This document shows positions 1-9,020 of a DNA stretch of 64,000 nt, one piece after another. Where the stretch lies: positions 132,218-196,217 of the forward strand of contig JBFXJP010000007.1 of NCBI GenBank assembly GCA_050174775.1. Reading direction: 5' to 3'. Position 1 is the first letter of the stretch; each line of letters begins with the position of its first letter. The DNA is from CAYPGJ01 sp050174775 (GTDB lineage Bacteria > Planctomycetota > Phycisphaerae > Phycisphaerales > UBA1924). The notes under the pieces are model-generated. The model searched no databases, was not told where the DNA came from, and was given only the letters and a program-made list of their open reading frames with translations. The translations under genes and the position numbers were made by a program.

Positions 1-1113
1 CTCAGCGGTGGTCTGCGTCGTGCCGCCCGTGCTCCCACCCGAGGGCTGAGCGCTGGCCATCCCGCCGAACCCGCCACCCCCACCACCCGCTGGTCCGCCC
101 GAACCGGGGACCGGCGTGCGCATTGGCAGAGGCCTGTCGAGCGACTCCTTCTGGCGCTTGATCTGCGCGTCGAGCTGCTCGAGACTCCGCTTCTTCCGCG
201 CGATCTCCGCCGCCTTATCCACCACCGGCGCCGCAGGAGCCTCCCCCGCCGCGGCCGTGCGTGGCGGCGCCCAGTCCGGGCCCGCGATCGTCGCGTAAAA
301 CCTCGGCTGCGCGATGTCAGCCATCCGCGTCCGCGCTTCGCGCAGCGCCTGCCCCAGATCCGCGGGCCTCCCGCCCAGCTGCTCGCGCAGCGTGTACTGC
401 GCGGGCATCACCGGCACCAGCGTCGTCTCGCCGAACGTGCCGTCGCTCGTCCGCTCCTGCCGCTCCAGACGAACGTCAAGAACCGCCATCGAGTTGAGCC
501 ACCAGAACCGCGGCGGCGCCTGCGCCGGACCCGACCCGTCCGGGTCTGTACCCAGCCTCTGCACCAGCACGTTCGTCGGAAATGACGCCGCTACCGACAC
601 CACCCGCACGTCGTACGGTTGCGACGGCGGCAGATGCTTGCTCAGTTCGGGCGCCGCGGCCACTACAAGCGGATCGATCGTCGCGCGATGCTCCTCCGCC
701 ACCGGCACGCCCGTCGACGGCGGCTGCAGCAGCGCATACACCGGAAGGCCATCGCCCCCGCCCGGCGCATCCCCCCCCTGCAGACCCGAGTTCGGACGGC
801 CTGTCGCGCCCGCCAGCGTGTTTGTCGGCAGCACCGGCGCGCTCAGCCGCGCAGACAACTCCGCCGCCACGTTCGTCGGCGCCTCCGGGAGCCCGTCCGG
901 CAACCGATCCGCTCTGAGTCGAGCCGACACCTCTTCCGCCCGCGTCGAGACACGCTCGTACGCGCGCTGCGGGGAGGTCTTGTCCTTCTCCACGGCCACG
1001 GTGGACGGCTTCACGATCTGCATCGCGAACACACCGCCGGCCGCGATCAGGAACACGCCGACAACGATCTTCTCGACGTGCTGCTCCAGCGGGTTGATGC
1101 CCTTGCGCTTCAC
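1..1113 (-). CDS. Membrane-anchored pilus/secretion platform protein, partial (C-terminus off the window)
   Basis: An uninterrupted reading frame of 371 codons runs from a GTG at 1113 to the left edge, so the C-terminus is missing. The start overlaps the stop of the next upstream gene in a GTGA arrangement, which indicates translational coupling as the third gene after pilM. Residues about 14-32 form one hydrophobic segment (VVGVFLIAAGGVFAMQIV), giving a short cytoplasmic N-terminus and a long periplasmic part. The rest is rich in Pro, Ala and Arg, with a charged helical stretch (about 310-335) and a Gly-rich region at the visible end. I do not recognise a named family. Operon position suggests a third inner-membrane component alongside the PilM/N/O-like proteins, a role comparable to PilP or GspM. 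That role is inferred from context only; that it is a gene is well supported by the coupling and the open frame. Confidence 0.75.
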   Translation of the reverse strand, partial: MKRKGINPLEQHVEKIVVGVFLIAAGGVFAMQIVKPSTVAVEKDKTSPQRAYERVSTRAEEVSARLRADRLPDGLPEAPTNVAAELSARLSAPVLPTNTLAGATGRPNSGLQGGDAPGGGDGLPVYALLQPPSTGVPVAEEHRATIDPLVVAAAPELSKHLPPSQPYDVRVVSVAASFPTNVLVQRLGTDPDGSGPAQAPPRFWWLNSMAVLDVRLERQERTSDGTFGETTLVPVMPAQYTLREQLGGRPADLGQALREARTRMADIAQPRFYATIAGPDWAPPRTAAAGEAPAAPVVDKAAEIARKKRSLEQLDAQIKRQKESLDRPLPMRTPVPGSGGPAGGGGGGFGGMASAQPSGGSTGGTTQTTAE

Positions 1114-2510
1114 TGGTCCTGCCCTCCGCGGCGTCCGCGTTTACCGCCCCCGCGCTCTTCCTTGCCGATGTCGCCCATGTCCGCCGCGTTCTGCCCGCCG
1201 CGCGACGGCGGGGGCGGAGCCTGCTGCTCCTCCACGCCCGACGCCTCCGGCGTCACCTCCGGCGGGGGCGCATCCGGATATCCCATCACCGACTTCACCG
1301 ACGTCGGCACGTACGCCGCGAGCCACTCGCGCAGCCACAGCGACTCGATCTTCAGCCGCAGACGAACGATCCGCTCCTCCTCGCGCGAGTACGCAAAGCC
1401 GGACTGCAGGTCCGCGTGCGTGTCCACGTTCCCGTCCACGTGCGCACCGACCACGCTCATCAGGTTCGTCGCGCTGAACGCGTTCACCACCGCGGGGATC
1501 CGCGCCGCATCCACCAGCAGCGTCACGTCGGCCACGCGGAGGTCGTACAACGCGTTCGGCGCATCGGGCCACGCCACGCGACCCGTGAGCGACTTGCCCG
1601 GCTCCACCGCGATCGCCGCGGTCACGTCCGTGAACGGCCCCTGCACGCTCGACGTCTCGGCCATCGGATGCACCGTGATCCGCTCCACGCGCTTCACAGG
1701 GCCCCGAAGCACCGATCGATCATCACTGTTCGCCCGCACCAGCGCACGCACGATGTCCGAGTGCACCCACTCCCGCCACTGCATCTCCCAGACCTCGGGC
1801 AGGCTCGGAGGCTTCGACTCCTTCCACGCCTCCACGCCGTCGAACACCGAGACGTCCGCGTAGAACCGCGTCTGCAACGCGCGCGACGCGTACAGCTGCA
1901 AACGCTCCGACGTCAGGCGCTGCGTGATCGCGGCCTTGTCCTCGTCCGTCAGCTCCGCCGCGGCGCGCCCCGACATGATCCGCTGCTCTTCCGCGTACCG
2001 AACATCCTCGAGCCGCTTGCGGACTTCCTCCGTCGTCGGAGGCATCCGCGCCCCGGCCTCGTCCAGCATCGCCTCGTGCGCGGGAACCCACTTCTTCACG
2101 AACTGATCGGCGAGCGGCTGCTCATCGAACTGCGACGCCGGCGCCGGGAGCAGACCTTCCACCAGCGGCTCGTGACCCGCTCGATTGAACTCGAGCACGC
2201 TCTTCTTGATCGTCTCCGCCTGCTCCGACTGCTTGGTCAGCAACGCGCGGATCGCCTCGTTCGTCGCCTCGTTCGGAGGCATCGACGCCGAGAACGACTT
2301 CCCCGTCGGCAGCAGCGGCTCCACCGCGTACGACACCCGAACAGAGTTCAGGTCCGACAGCTGCTTGGCGATGTCCCCCTCGACACTCTTGAGCGTCTTG
2401 GCCCGCATCGACCCGCTCACGAACACGCCCACCGGCAGCGCGATCACCGCCACGCCCAGCAGGATCACCGACACAAGATTCGTCTTCACCCAGGCAAGCA
2501 CCGGCTTCAC
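1110..2510 (-). CDS. Pilus assembly-associated inner-membrane protein (PilN/PilO-like position)
   Basis: A 466-residue protein whose ATG overlaps the pilM stop by four bases (ATGA) and whose stop overlaps the next gene (GTGA). The N-terminus has one membrane segment at about residues 8-33, followed by a long periplasmic region rich in predicted helix (residues 35-220) and then a more mixed region. The last 45 residues are a low-complexity Pro/Glu/Gly/Arg tail. In type IV pilus operons pilM is followed by pilN and pilO, small bitopic proteins with periplasmic coiled coil and ferredoxin-like folds. This protein is more than twice their usual size, so it would be a divergent or expanded counterpart. 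The family call rests on gene order and topology, not on a recognised motif. A general secretion GspL/GspM-like role is the main alternative. Confidence 0.7.
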   Translation of the reverse strand: MKPVLAWVKTNLVSVILLGVAVIALPVGVFVSGSMRAKTLKSVEGDIAKQLSDLNSVRVSYAVEPLLPTGKSFSASMPPNEATNEAIRALLTKQSEQAETIKKSVLEFNRAGHEPLVEGLLPAPASQFDEQPLADQFVKKWVPAHEAMLDEAGARMPPTTEEVRKRLEDVRYAEEQRIMSGRAAAELTDEDKAAITQRLTSERLQLYASRALQTRFYADVSVFDGVEAWKESKPPSLPEVWEMQWREWVHSDIVRALVRANSDDRSVLRGPVKRVERITVHPMAETSSVQGPFTDVTAAIAVEPGKSLTGRVAWPDAPNALYDLRVADVTLLVDAARIPAVVNAFSATNLMSVVGAHVDGNVDTHADLQSGFAYSREEERIVRLRLKIESLWLREWLAAYVPTSVKSVMGYPDAPPPEVTPEASGVEEQQAPPPPSRGGQNAADMGDIGKEERGGGKRGRRGGQDQ

Positions 2511-4435
2511 GACGTGGCTCCAGGAGCGGGCTCGCCCGCGGGAAGAAGTTCAACCGTCCAGACGATCGTGTACCGCTGCACGTCCGCCCCCTCTGGGAAC
2601 ACCGGCGTCGCGCCGGGCAGCGGCGCCATCGTCTCCAACGCCGCGTCCACCTGGCTCGCCCCGCTCGAACCGTCCGTCCGAACCGGTTCGCGCGAGATCG
2701 CGTTCGGGTCCGGCGGCACGATCTTGTACGGCACGCCCGCACGCTGCTGATTCGACGTCAACCACTTCACCACCGTGTCGTTGATGAACCGCAGCTGCGC
2801 GGCGTTCGTCGCATCCACAACAAGACGGCACGTCAGCTTCGGGCCGCCACCCTCCCCCTCCTGCGACCCGCCCTGCGCGCCCGCAGGAGCGCTACGACCA
2901 CCACGCCCGCCCCGACCTCCACCACCGCTCTGCGCCGCCTGCGACGCCCCGGCCACCTCCGTGCTCAGACCCTCGGTCGTGAACGATCGCAACTGCAACA
3001 GCCGCCATTCGCCCGCCGGCAGCGACGGCTGCCCGAGGCTCAGCAACTCCGGCTGCGGATTCGCCGACGCCAGAATCTCCGACACGTCCTGCAGCAGCCG
3101 CCCCGCCACCGCGCGATGCTCCGTCAGCGAGATCAGATTCGCCACCGAGTGACCCAGCTTCGCGCCGGACGACACCTCCGTCCACGACTGCTTCAGCCGA
3201 TCAGACTCGCGCTTCACCTCCGAAACCTTCCGCTGCGTCGCCTGCTTCGCAGCAGGCACGCCCGAACCGGTAGTCATCGCACCCACCACTGCCACGCCGG
3301 CGCCGACCACCGACAACGCCGCTGCAGCCGCGAACCACGCCGTCTTCCGCTTCCACATCCCCTCGCGCACCACCGACACCGGCACCAGGTTCGCATCGAT
3401 CGGCGCCAGCCCCAGCCCCTGCAGCGCACACCCGTACGCCGTGGCCAGCTGGTGCGACGACGCGGCGAACTCCGCGCTCCGCGCCCCGTCCACAGCGATC
3501 CGCACGAACGAGTCCAGCCGCACCACGTCCAGCCCGAGCCGCTGCGTGAGGAACTTCCGAAGCCCCGGCAACTGGAACGACGCGCCCAGACCCACCAGAC
3601 GGATCAGCTTCGCCTCAGGGTGCAGCTGCGAGTAGTACTGAATCGATCGCTGCACGTCGTTCGCCAGATCGTCGAACGCCGGCTTCATCGCCTGGAAGAT
3701 CTGCCGCTTGTGCTGCGACTGCTCCACCTCGCGCTTCAGCTTCTCAGCCTTGGCGTACGGCACCTTGAACGCGTTCACCAACGCATCCGTGAAATGATGC
3801 CCGCCGATGGGGAACGTCCGGATCCACACGCGCCCCGCGTCCGCCACGATCAGGTCCGTCGACACCGTCCCGATGTCGAGGATCACCGTCCCGGGAGTCT
3901 TGTTCGTGAACGACAGGTCGTACGCCAACGCGTTGTAGACCGACACCGGAGAGAGCGCCACCACCTCCGGGTTCACCTTCACGTCCGCCAGCAGCGCCAG
4001 CCGCTCCATCACCCTCTCCCGGGTGATGGCGAAGATCCCCACCTCAACATCCGGCGAGTCCTGCGACACGAACGTCTGATAATCCCACTCCACCTGCTCG
4101 ATGGGGAAGGGAATCTGCTGCACCGCCTCAAACTTCACGATGTCCGGAACCTTCTTTGGCTCCACCGGCGGAAGCTTCGCGAACCGCGTGAACCCCATGT
4201 GCCCCGGCACGGACACGGCCACCTGCGACCCCTTCAGGTCAGCCTGCGTCACCAGCGTCCCGACCCCCACCCGCAACGCGTCATTCGGATCGACGTCCGG
4301 CGTCGAAAGCGGCTTCTTGTGCGGGATCACGGCGTAATCGACGAGCCGTACGCCCGCCCCGTCCCGCTCCAGCCGGACGGCCTTGATGCCGCCGGCGCCC
4401 ACTTCGATGCCCCAGCAGGAGTTTCCAGAAGGCAT
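2507..4435 (-). CDS. pilM: Type IV pilus assembly protein PilM with fused membrane/periplasmic region
   Basis: A 642-residue protein. Residues 1-345 are an actin-like ATPase of the PilM/FtsA type: the opening WGIEVGAGGIKAVRLE is the phosphate-1 loop, the segment AVQQIPFPIEQVEWDYQTF is characteristic of PilM, and VILDIGTVSTDLIV is the phosphate-2 loop. PilM is normally about 350 residues and purely cytoplasmic. Here a hydrophobic segment (about 365-390) and a 250-residue extracytoplasmic part follow, including a Gly/Arg-rich stretch near 510-525. PilM binds the N-terminus of PilN, so a PilM-PilN-like fusion (or a GspL-like layout) is a reasonable reading. It is first of three overlapping genes and probably drives the operon promoter. 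PilM function is confident; the nature of the C-terminal part is inferred. Confidence 0.9.
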   Translation of the reverse strand: MPSGNSCWGIEVGAGGIKAVRLERDGAGVRLVDYAVIPHKKPLSTPDVDPNDALRVGVGTLVTQADLKGSQVAVSVPGHMGFTRFAKLPPVEPKKVPDIVKFEAVQQIPFPIEQVEWDYQTFVSQDSPDVEVGIFAITRERVMERLALLADVKVNPEVVALSPVSVYNALAYDLSFTNKTPGTVILDIGTVSTDLIVADAGRVWIRTFPIGGHHFTDALVNAFKVPYAKAEKLKREVEQSQHKRQIFQAMKPAFDDLANDVQRSIQYYSQLHPEAKLIRLVGLGASFQLPGLRKFLTQRLGLDVVRLDSFVRIAVDGARSAEFAASSHQLATAYGCALQGLGLAPIDANLVPVSVVREGMWKRKTAWFAAAAALSVVGAGVAVVGAMTTGSGVPAAKQATQRKVSEVKRESDRLKQSWTEVSSGAKLGHSVANLISLTEHRAVAGRLLQDVSEILASANPQPELLSLGQPSLPAGEWRLLQLRSFTTEGLSTEVAGASQAAQSGGGGRGGRGGRSAPAGAQGGSQEGEGGGPKLTCRLVVDATNAAQLRFINDTVVKWLTSNQQRAGVPYKIVPPDPNAISREPVRTDGSSGASQVDAALETMAPLPGATPVFPEGADVQRYTIVWTVELLPAGEPAPGATS

Positions 4436-4754
4436 GTGCGTCCCTGATATCAGGTGGCGGGAACGCCGCCACGCGCCTGTGTCGATCCCGAGCGCCGAGC
4501 CGCCCCGACCCGGGCAGCATGCCTATACGGGTCAACCCCCACACGGTTCTCGGCCGACCAAACCCCGCCCGCACTCGACGCGAGCGCGCGGCCTGGCGAG
4601 TCTCATTGCATCATCCCGCCCCCACCCCGTCAACCGAAGCGCAGCCTTTCCCCCGGGGCGCGGTACACTTCGGGGCTCGCCTTCGGTCGTTCCGTTCCCA
4701 GGCGAGCACACACGTTCCGCCTCGTTTCTCCGACTCTTTCGATCGAGCACGACG
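4436..4754. promoter_or_regulatory. Divergent intergenic region between pilM and the S1 protein gene
   Basis: A gap of 319 bases between divergent genes, so it should hold promoters in both directions. Next to pilM is a perfect 12-base palindrome, CCTGATATCAGG (4443-4454). Immediately beyond it is a hairpin with 7-bp arms, GTGGCGG and CCGCCAC, around GAACG (4454-4472). On the pilM strand the palindrome overlaps the Shine-Dalgarno-like CAGGGA about eight bases before the ATG, so a bound protein or RNA fold there could control pilM. The rest is C-rich, and I see no gene or convincing -35/-10 pair in it. Confidence 0.4.
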
Positions 4755-6095
4755 ATGGACCCTCAGCCCAACTCCGCGAATCCCGCCTCCACCCCCGCGC
4801 CCGAACCCCAGGCCGCGCCAAAGCCGCTCATCTCCGACGAGCTCGAGCGCGAGATCGCCGAAGCCATGGAGGAACTCGCCGCCGAAGAGCACGCGCCGCG
4901 CGCAAGCGCCAAGCCGCAGGACGGCGCGGGCGCAAAGCCCGGCATCCGTGGACCGCGCGTCGTCCGCGCAGGACGCGAGCACCGCACCGGCAAGGTCGTC
5001 TCCGTCGGACCCACCGACATCTTCATCGAGTTCGGACCCAAAGAGCTCGGCGTTGTCCCCCGTCAGGGCTGGCCCGAAGAAGAACTCCCCAATGCCAACG
5101 ACACCGTTGAGGTGGTCGTCGATCGCTTCGAAGCGGGCGAGAGCCTCTTCATCTGCTCGCGCCCCGGCGCCGTGCAGAAGGCCGAGTGGGAACTCCTCGA
5201 GCCCGGACAGATCGTCGAGGCGCGCGTCACCGGCGTGAACAAGGGCGGCCTCGAACTCGAAGTCGCCAACCACGCCGCGTTCATGCCCGCCTCCCACGTC
5301 GACGTCCGCCGCATCGAAGACCTCTCCGTCTTCGTCGGACAGAAATTCCCCTGCGAAGTCCAGCGCGTCGACCGCTCCGGCAAGGGACAGATCGTCCTCT
5401 CACGCCGCAGCCTCCTTAAGGAAGAGCGCGCCAAGCAGGCCGCGACCCTCAAGGAAGAGCTGGCCGAGGGCCAGACGCGCGAGGGCACCGTCCGCAAGCT
5501 CATGCCCTTCGGCGCCTTCGTCGATCTGGGCGGGCTCGACGGCCTCCTCCACGTCTCCGACATGTCCTACGACCGCGTCAACGACCCCTCCAAAGTCGTG
5601 AAGGAAGGCCAGACCATCAGCGTGAAAGTGCTGAAGGTTGACCTCGCGAACAAGAAGATCGCGCTCGGCCTCAAACAGCTCCAGCAGGACCCCTTCCAGG
5701 CCGCCTCCTCCGACGTTTCCACAGGCGCCGAGCTCACGGGCCGCGTCACCAAGATCCTCGACTTCGGCGCATTCGTCGAAGTCGCGCCGGGCGTCGAAGG
5801 CCTCGTCCACATCTCCGAGCTCTCCTGGAAGCGCGTCGGTCAGGTGAAGGACGTCGTGCGCGAGGGCGAGGTCGTCAAGGTGAAGGTCCTCGAGATCGAT
5901 CCGGCCAAGCGCCGTGTCTCCCTCAGCATCAAGCAGACCCAGGAAGCCCCCGCCGACACCGGCAAGGGCCGAGGCGACCGACCCGGACGCTCCGCCGAGG
6001 ACATCAAGAAGGAAACCCCCGAGTTCCGCCGCCTCCGCGAGAAGTTCCAGAAGGAGCAGAAGCTCAAGGGCTCTCCGCTCAAGGGCGGCATGTGA
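4755..6095 (+). CDS. S1 RNA-binding domain protein, ribosomal protein S1-like
   Basis: A 446-residue protein from the ATG at 4755; frames open further upstream but are not protein-like. After an acidic, Ala/Pro-rich N-terminus (1-70) there are four S1 (OB-fold) repeats at about 75-140, 149-220, 235-305 and 322-392. The third and fourth show the classic forms GAFVDLGGLDGLLHVSDMS and GAFVEVAPGVEGLVHISELS, and a short basic tail follows. Ribosomal protein S1 brings mRNA to the 30S subunit. Proteobacterial S1 has six repeats, but four-repeat forms are normal in several phyla, so this is probably the functional S1 (rpsA). A paralogous S1-domain regulator cannot be excluded. It lies 41 bases ahead of argS on the same strand, so the two translation genes may be co-transcribed. 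Confidence 0.88.
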   Translation: MDPQPNSANPASTPAPEPQAAPKPLISDELEREIAEAMEELAAEEHAPRASAKPQDGAGAKPGIRGPRVVRAGREHRTGKVVSVGPTDIFIEFGPKELGVVPRQGWPEEELPNANDTVEVVVDRFEAGESLFICSRPGAVQKAEWELLEPGQIVEARVTGVNKGGLELEVANHAAFMPASHVDVRRIEDLSVFVGQKFPCEVQRVDRSGKGQIVLSRRSLLKEERAKQAATLKEELAEGQTREGTVRKLMPFGAFVDLGGLDGLLHVSDMSYDRVNDPSKVVKEGQTISVKVLKVDLANKKIALGLKQLQQDPFQAASSDVSTGAELTGRVTKILDFGAFVEVAPGVEGLVHISELSWKRVGQVKDVVREGEVVKVKVLEIDPAKRRVSLSIKQTQEAPADTGKGRGDRPGRSAEDIKKETPEFRRLREKFQKEQKLKGSPLKGGM

Positions 6096-6136
6096 TCCGC
6101 GCGGCCCGCGCCGCCTGATCGTTACACTCGCGCGCG

Positions 6137-8002
6137 ATGGCGTCCTTCGACCCACAGGCTGTGCTCCGCGATCGTCTTCTCGCCGCGATGCGCGAAGCGC
6201 TGTCCGGCTCGCTCCCCGACGACCTCGACCCGCAGATCGTCCCCTCGCGCAACCCGCAGTTCGGCGACTACCAGTGCAACGCCGCGATGGGCCTCGCCAA
6301 ACTCGCCGGCAAAAAGCCGCGCGACGTCGCCCTCGCCATCGTCCAGCACGCCGACCTCTCCGGCGTCGCCGAGCCGCTCACCCCCGACTCCGTCGCGGGC
6401 CCCGGCTTCATCAACATCCGTCTCTCCGGCGATGCCCTCGCGCGTGCGCTCGCATCCATGGAAGCGGGTGAGTCCGGCGCCCTCGCCATCGATCTCCCCA
6501 CGAACCCCGAAACCGTCGTCGTCGACCTCTGCGGCGTCAATCTCGCTAAACAGATGCACGTCGGGCACCTCCGCTCCACCGTCATCGGCGACGCCATCGC
6601 GCGCTCCCTCGAACGTCTCGGCCACACCGTCATCCGCCAATCCCACTTCGGCGACTGGGGCCTCCCCATCGCCATGGTCACCGCTCGCGTCAAACGACTC
6701 GCCGACGCCGGCGAGATCGACCTCCACTCCATCACCCTCGAACAACTCGACTCCATCTACCGAGCCGCACAACGCGCCTGCGAACGCGACGCCAAGGGCC
6801 TCGACGCCGCGCGCCGCTTCGGCCTCGGCCCCAAAGCCCTCGCCGAACTCGAAGCACAAATCTCCGGCGCGGAAGAGGAGTTCCTCCACGCCCGCCAGAC
6901 ACTCATCGCCCTCCAACGCCACGAGCCCTCCGTCTTCCGCGTCTGGCAGCGCATCGCCGACATCACCATCGCCGAGTGCATGGCCATCTGCGCCCGCCTC
7001 CGCGCGAAGGTCGACGCCTCCATGGTGGCCGGCGAATCCACCTACGCCGAGGAGCTCGCAGGCATCGTCGACGACCTCGAGAAGCGCACCGTCGCGGAGA
7101 TCTCCCAAGGCGCCCTCGTCGTCCACCTCAAGCAGTACGGCATCGAGGAACCCGCCCTCATCCGCAAGTCCGACGGCGGCTTCCTCTACGCCACCACCGA
7201 CATCGCCGCCATCCGCCGTCGCGTCCAGAAACTCCACGCCGATCGCGTCATCTACTGCGTCGACGCGCGCCAGTCCCTCCACTTCCGCCAGGTCTTCGCG
7301 GCCTCCATCAAAGCGGGCTACGCCAAGCGCCCCGACGGCTCCGACGCGCGCCTTGAGCACGCCGCGTTCGGCACCGTGCTGGGCCAGGACGGCCGACCCT
7401 TCAAAACACGCTCCGGCGAGAACGTCAAGCTCTCCGACCTCATCGACGAAGCCGTGAGCCGCGCCGAACGCGCCATCGAGCAACGCGACCCGGACCTCGA
7501 CCCCGCCACGCGCCACGACCTCGCCTCAGCCATCGGCATTGCCGCCATCAAGTACGTCGATCTCTCCACCGACCGCGTCAAGGACTACGTCTTCGACTTC
7601 GACCGCATGCTCGCTTTCGAGGGCGACACCGGCCCGTACCTCCTCTACGCGCTCGTCCGCATCAAGAGCATCTTCCGCAAAGCCGAGGAACGCGGCCTCA
7701 CCGCCGACGCCTCCCGCGCCCCCTTCCATATCAACGAGCCCGCCGAAAAAACCCTCGCGCTCACCCTCCTCCGCTACCCCTCCGCGCTCCAAGGCGTGGC
7801 CGACGCGCTCGAGCCCCACCGCCTCTGCGCCTTCCTCCACGATCTCGCAGGCGCCTTCTCCACCTTCTTCACCGCATGCCCCGTCCTCCAGGCAGAGGAT
7901 GCGCAAACCCGCGCCTCCCGCCTCCGACTCTGTGCGCTCACCGCGCGCGTCCTCGAAGACGGCCTCACCACCCTCGGCATCCCCACCGTCGAACGCATGT
8001 GA
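6137..8002 (+). CDS. argS: Arginyl-tRNA synthetase
   Basis: A 621-residue class I aminoacyl-tRNA synthetase that charges tRNA-Arg in the cytoplasm. The N-terminal ArgRS-specific domain (about 1-110, with NPQFGDYQCNAAM) is followed by the Rossmann catalytic core. The HIGH signature appears as HVGHLRST at about 140, preceded by the family segment GVNLAKQM. FKTRSGENVKLSDL occupies the place of the KMSKS loop, which is usually degenerate in ArgRS. The C-terminal part ends in a DALR-type anticodon-binding domain. The length is slightly above the usual 550-590. The codons are strongly C-ending, like the neighbouring plus-strand S1 gene. ArgRS needs tRNA to activate arginine, and a tRNA-Arg(TCG) gene lies elsewhere in this window (44.0 kb). 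Confidence 0.97.
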   Translation: MASFDPQAVLRDRLLAAMREALSGSLPDDLDPQIVPSRNPQFGDYQCNAAMGLAKLAGKKPRDVALAIVQHADLSGVAEPLTPDSVAGPGFINIRLSGDALARALASMEAGESGALAIDLPTNPETVVVDLCGVNLAKQMHVGHLRSTVIGDAIARSLERLGHTVIRQSHFGDWGLPIAMVTARVKRLADAGEIDLHSITLEQLDSIYRAAQRACERDAKGLDAARRFGLGPKALAELEAQISGAEEEFLHARQTLIALQRHEPSVFRVWQRIADITIAECMAICARLRAKVDASMVAGESTYAEELAGIVDDLEKRTVAEISQGALVVHLKQYGIEEPALIRKSDGGFLYATTDIAAIRRRVQKLHADRVIYCVDARQSLHFRQVFAASIKAGYAKRPDGSDARLEHAAFGTVLGQDGRPFKTRSGENVKLSDLIDEAVSRAERAIEQRDPDLDPATRHDLASAIGIAAIKYVDLSTDRVKDYVFDFDRMLAFEGDTGPYLLYALVRIKSIFRKAEERGLTADASRAPFHINEPAEKTLALTLLRYPSALQGVADALEPHRLCAFLHDLAGAFSTFFTACPVLQAEDAQTRASRLRLCALTARVLEDGLTTLGIPTVERM

Positions 8003-8027
8003 CCGCGCGCGACCCGCGCCGCTGCGC

Positions 8028-8984
8028 TCACCTCATCCGCGACAAAAACGCACGCAGCGCCTCGCCCGCCCGTTCCGCGTGCCCCTCCTCCGTCCACACG
8101 TTGTTGTGCCCCGCGCCCGGAATCTCGACCAACTCCGCATCACGCGCAGCCTCCCGTATCCCGCGCGAATCCTCGACCGGGCACACCTCGTCCGCATCAC
8201 CGTGAATCAGCAGCAGCGGCACACGCAGCCGCGCCGCGTGCTCCGCGCGATCAAACCCTCCCCACCGCGCCCCAAGCCCCAGACGCGCCCCCAGCACCCC
8301 GAACGTGATCGGCCCCGTCACCCTCCAAGGCATCCCCGCAAGCCGCAGCACGTTGAACGCCGGAGTCCACGCCTCCCGGTACGGCGCCTCCGCGATCACG
8401 CCCCGCACACCCAACCCCTGCCCCTCCTCCATCGCGCCCGCCACGATCGACGTCCCCCCCCCAGCCGACCACCCAAACAACACCACCGCGCGCCCACCCC
8501 ACTCCTCCCGAGCACGCGCCTCTTCAAGCACGCGCATCAACGCCACATGCTCGTCAGTGCCCATGCTCCATTTCACTTCACCCCTGCCGCGTGAACTCGT
8601 CGAATCACCCAGCCCCGCAGGGTCCCACATCACCACCCTCGACGCGCTCCGCGCGATCACCGGCAGACGCGCCAATCCCCCCACTCTCGAATCACCCCAT
8701 CCCGGCGTCATCACCACCACAGGCCCTTCCGCAACATCCCCGCGGACGTCCCACACGGGCAGGCGAGCGCCCTCGTGCTCCACCTCCCATGCCACAAAGG
8801 TGCGCGGTGTGCGCAGCTCCGAGGGCTCACCCGGCAGCCCCTTGGCCAGCGCCCACGCGTACCCGCGCCGAGGCGGATGACGCAGCCGCCACGCCGTGCG
8901 CCACACGATGAACGCCACGGCCAGCAGAAGCCCGGCCGCGAGCAGCACGCCCAGCCCCACGATGTCAAACCTCATCGTGCTCAC
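8028..8984 (-). CDS. Membrane-anchored alpha/beta hydrolase
   Basis: A 318-residue protein with an N-terminal hydrophobic anchor (about residues 6-27), then an alpha/beta-hydrolase fold. The nucleophile elbow is GWSAGGG, the acid is in LLIHGDADEVCP, and the histidine is in GAGHNNVW, so the catalytic triad is complete. The overall pattern fits the serine aminopeptidase S33/monoacylglycerol lipase-like group often labelled 'hydrolase, alpha/beta fold'. The substrate cannot be read from the sequence. An alternative ATG three codons downstream (8975) would give almost the same protein. It is convergent with argS (25-base gap) and lies 36 bases beyond the rseP stop on the same strand, so it could be the last gene of the dxr-rseP transcription unit. 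Confidence 0.85.
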   Translation of the reverse strand: MSTMRFDIVGLGVLLAAGLLLAVAFIVWRTAWRLRHPPRRGYAWALAKGLPGEPSELRTPRTFVAWEVEHEGARLPVWDVRGDVAEGPVVVMTPGWGDSRVGGLARLPVIARSASRVVMWDPAGLGDSTSSRGRGEVKWSMGTDEHVALMRVLEEARAREEWGGRAVVLFGWSAGGGTSIVAGAMEEGQGLGVRGVIAEAPYREAWTPAFNVLRLAGMPWRVTGPITFGVLGARLGLGARWGGFDRAEHAARLRVPLLLIHGDADEVCPVEDSRGIREAARDAELVEIPGAGHNNVWTEEGHAERAGEALRAFLSRMR

Positions 8985-9020
8985 GCCCGCTCAAGATACG
9001 ACGAGCGGCCCGCGAACATC

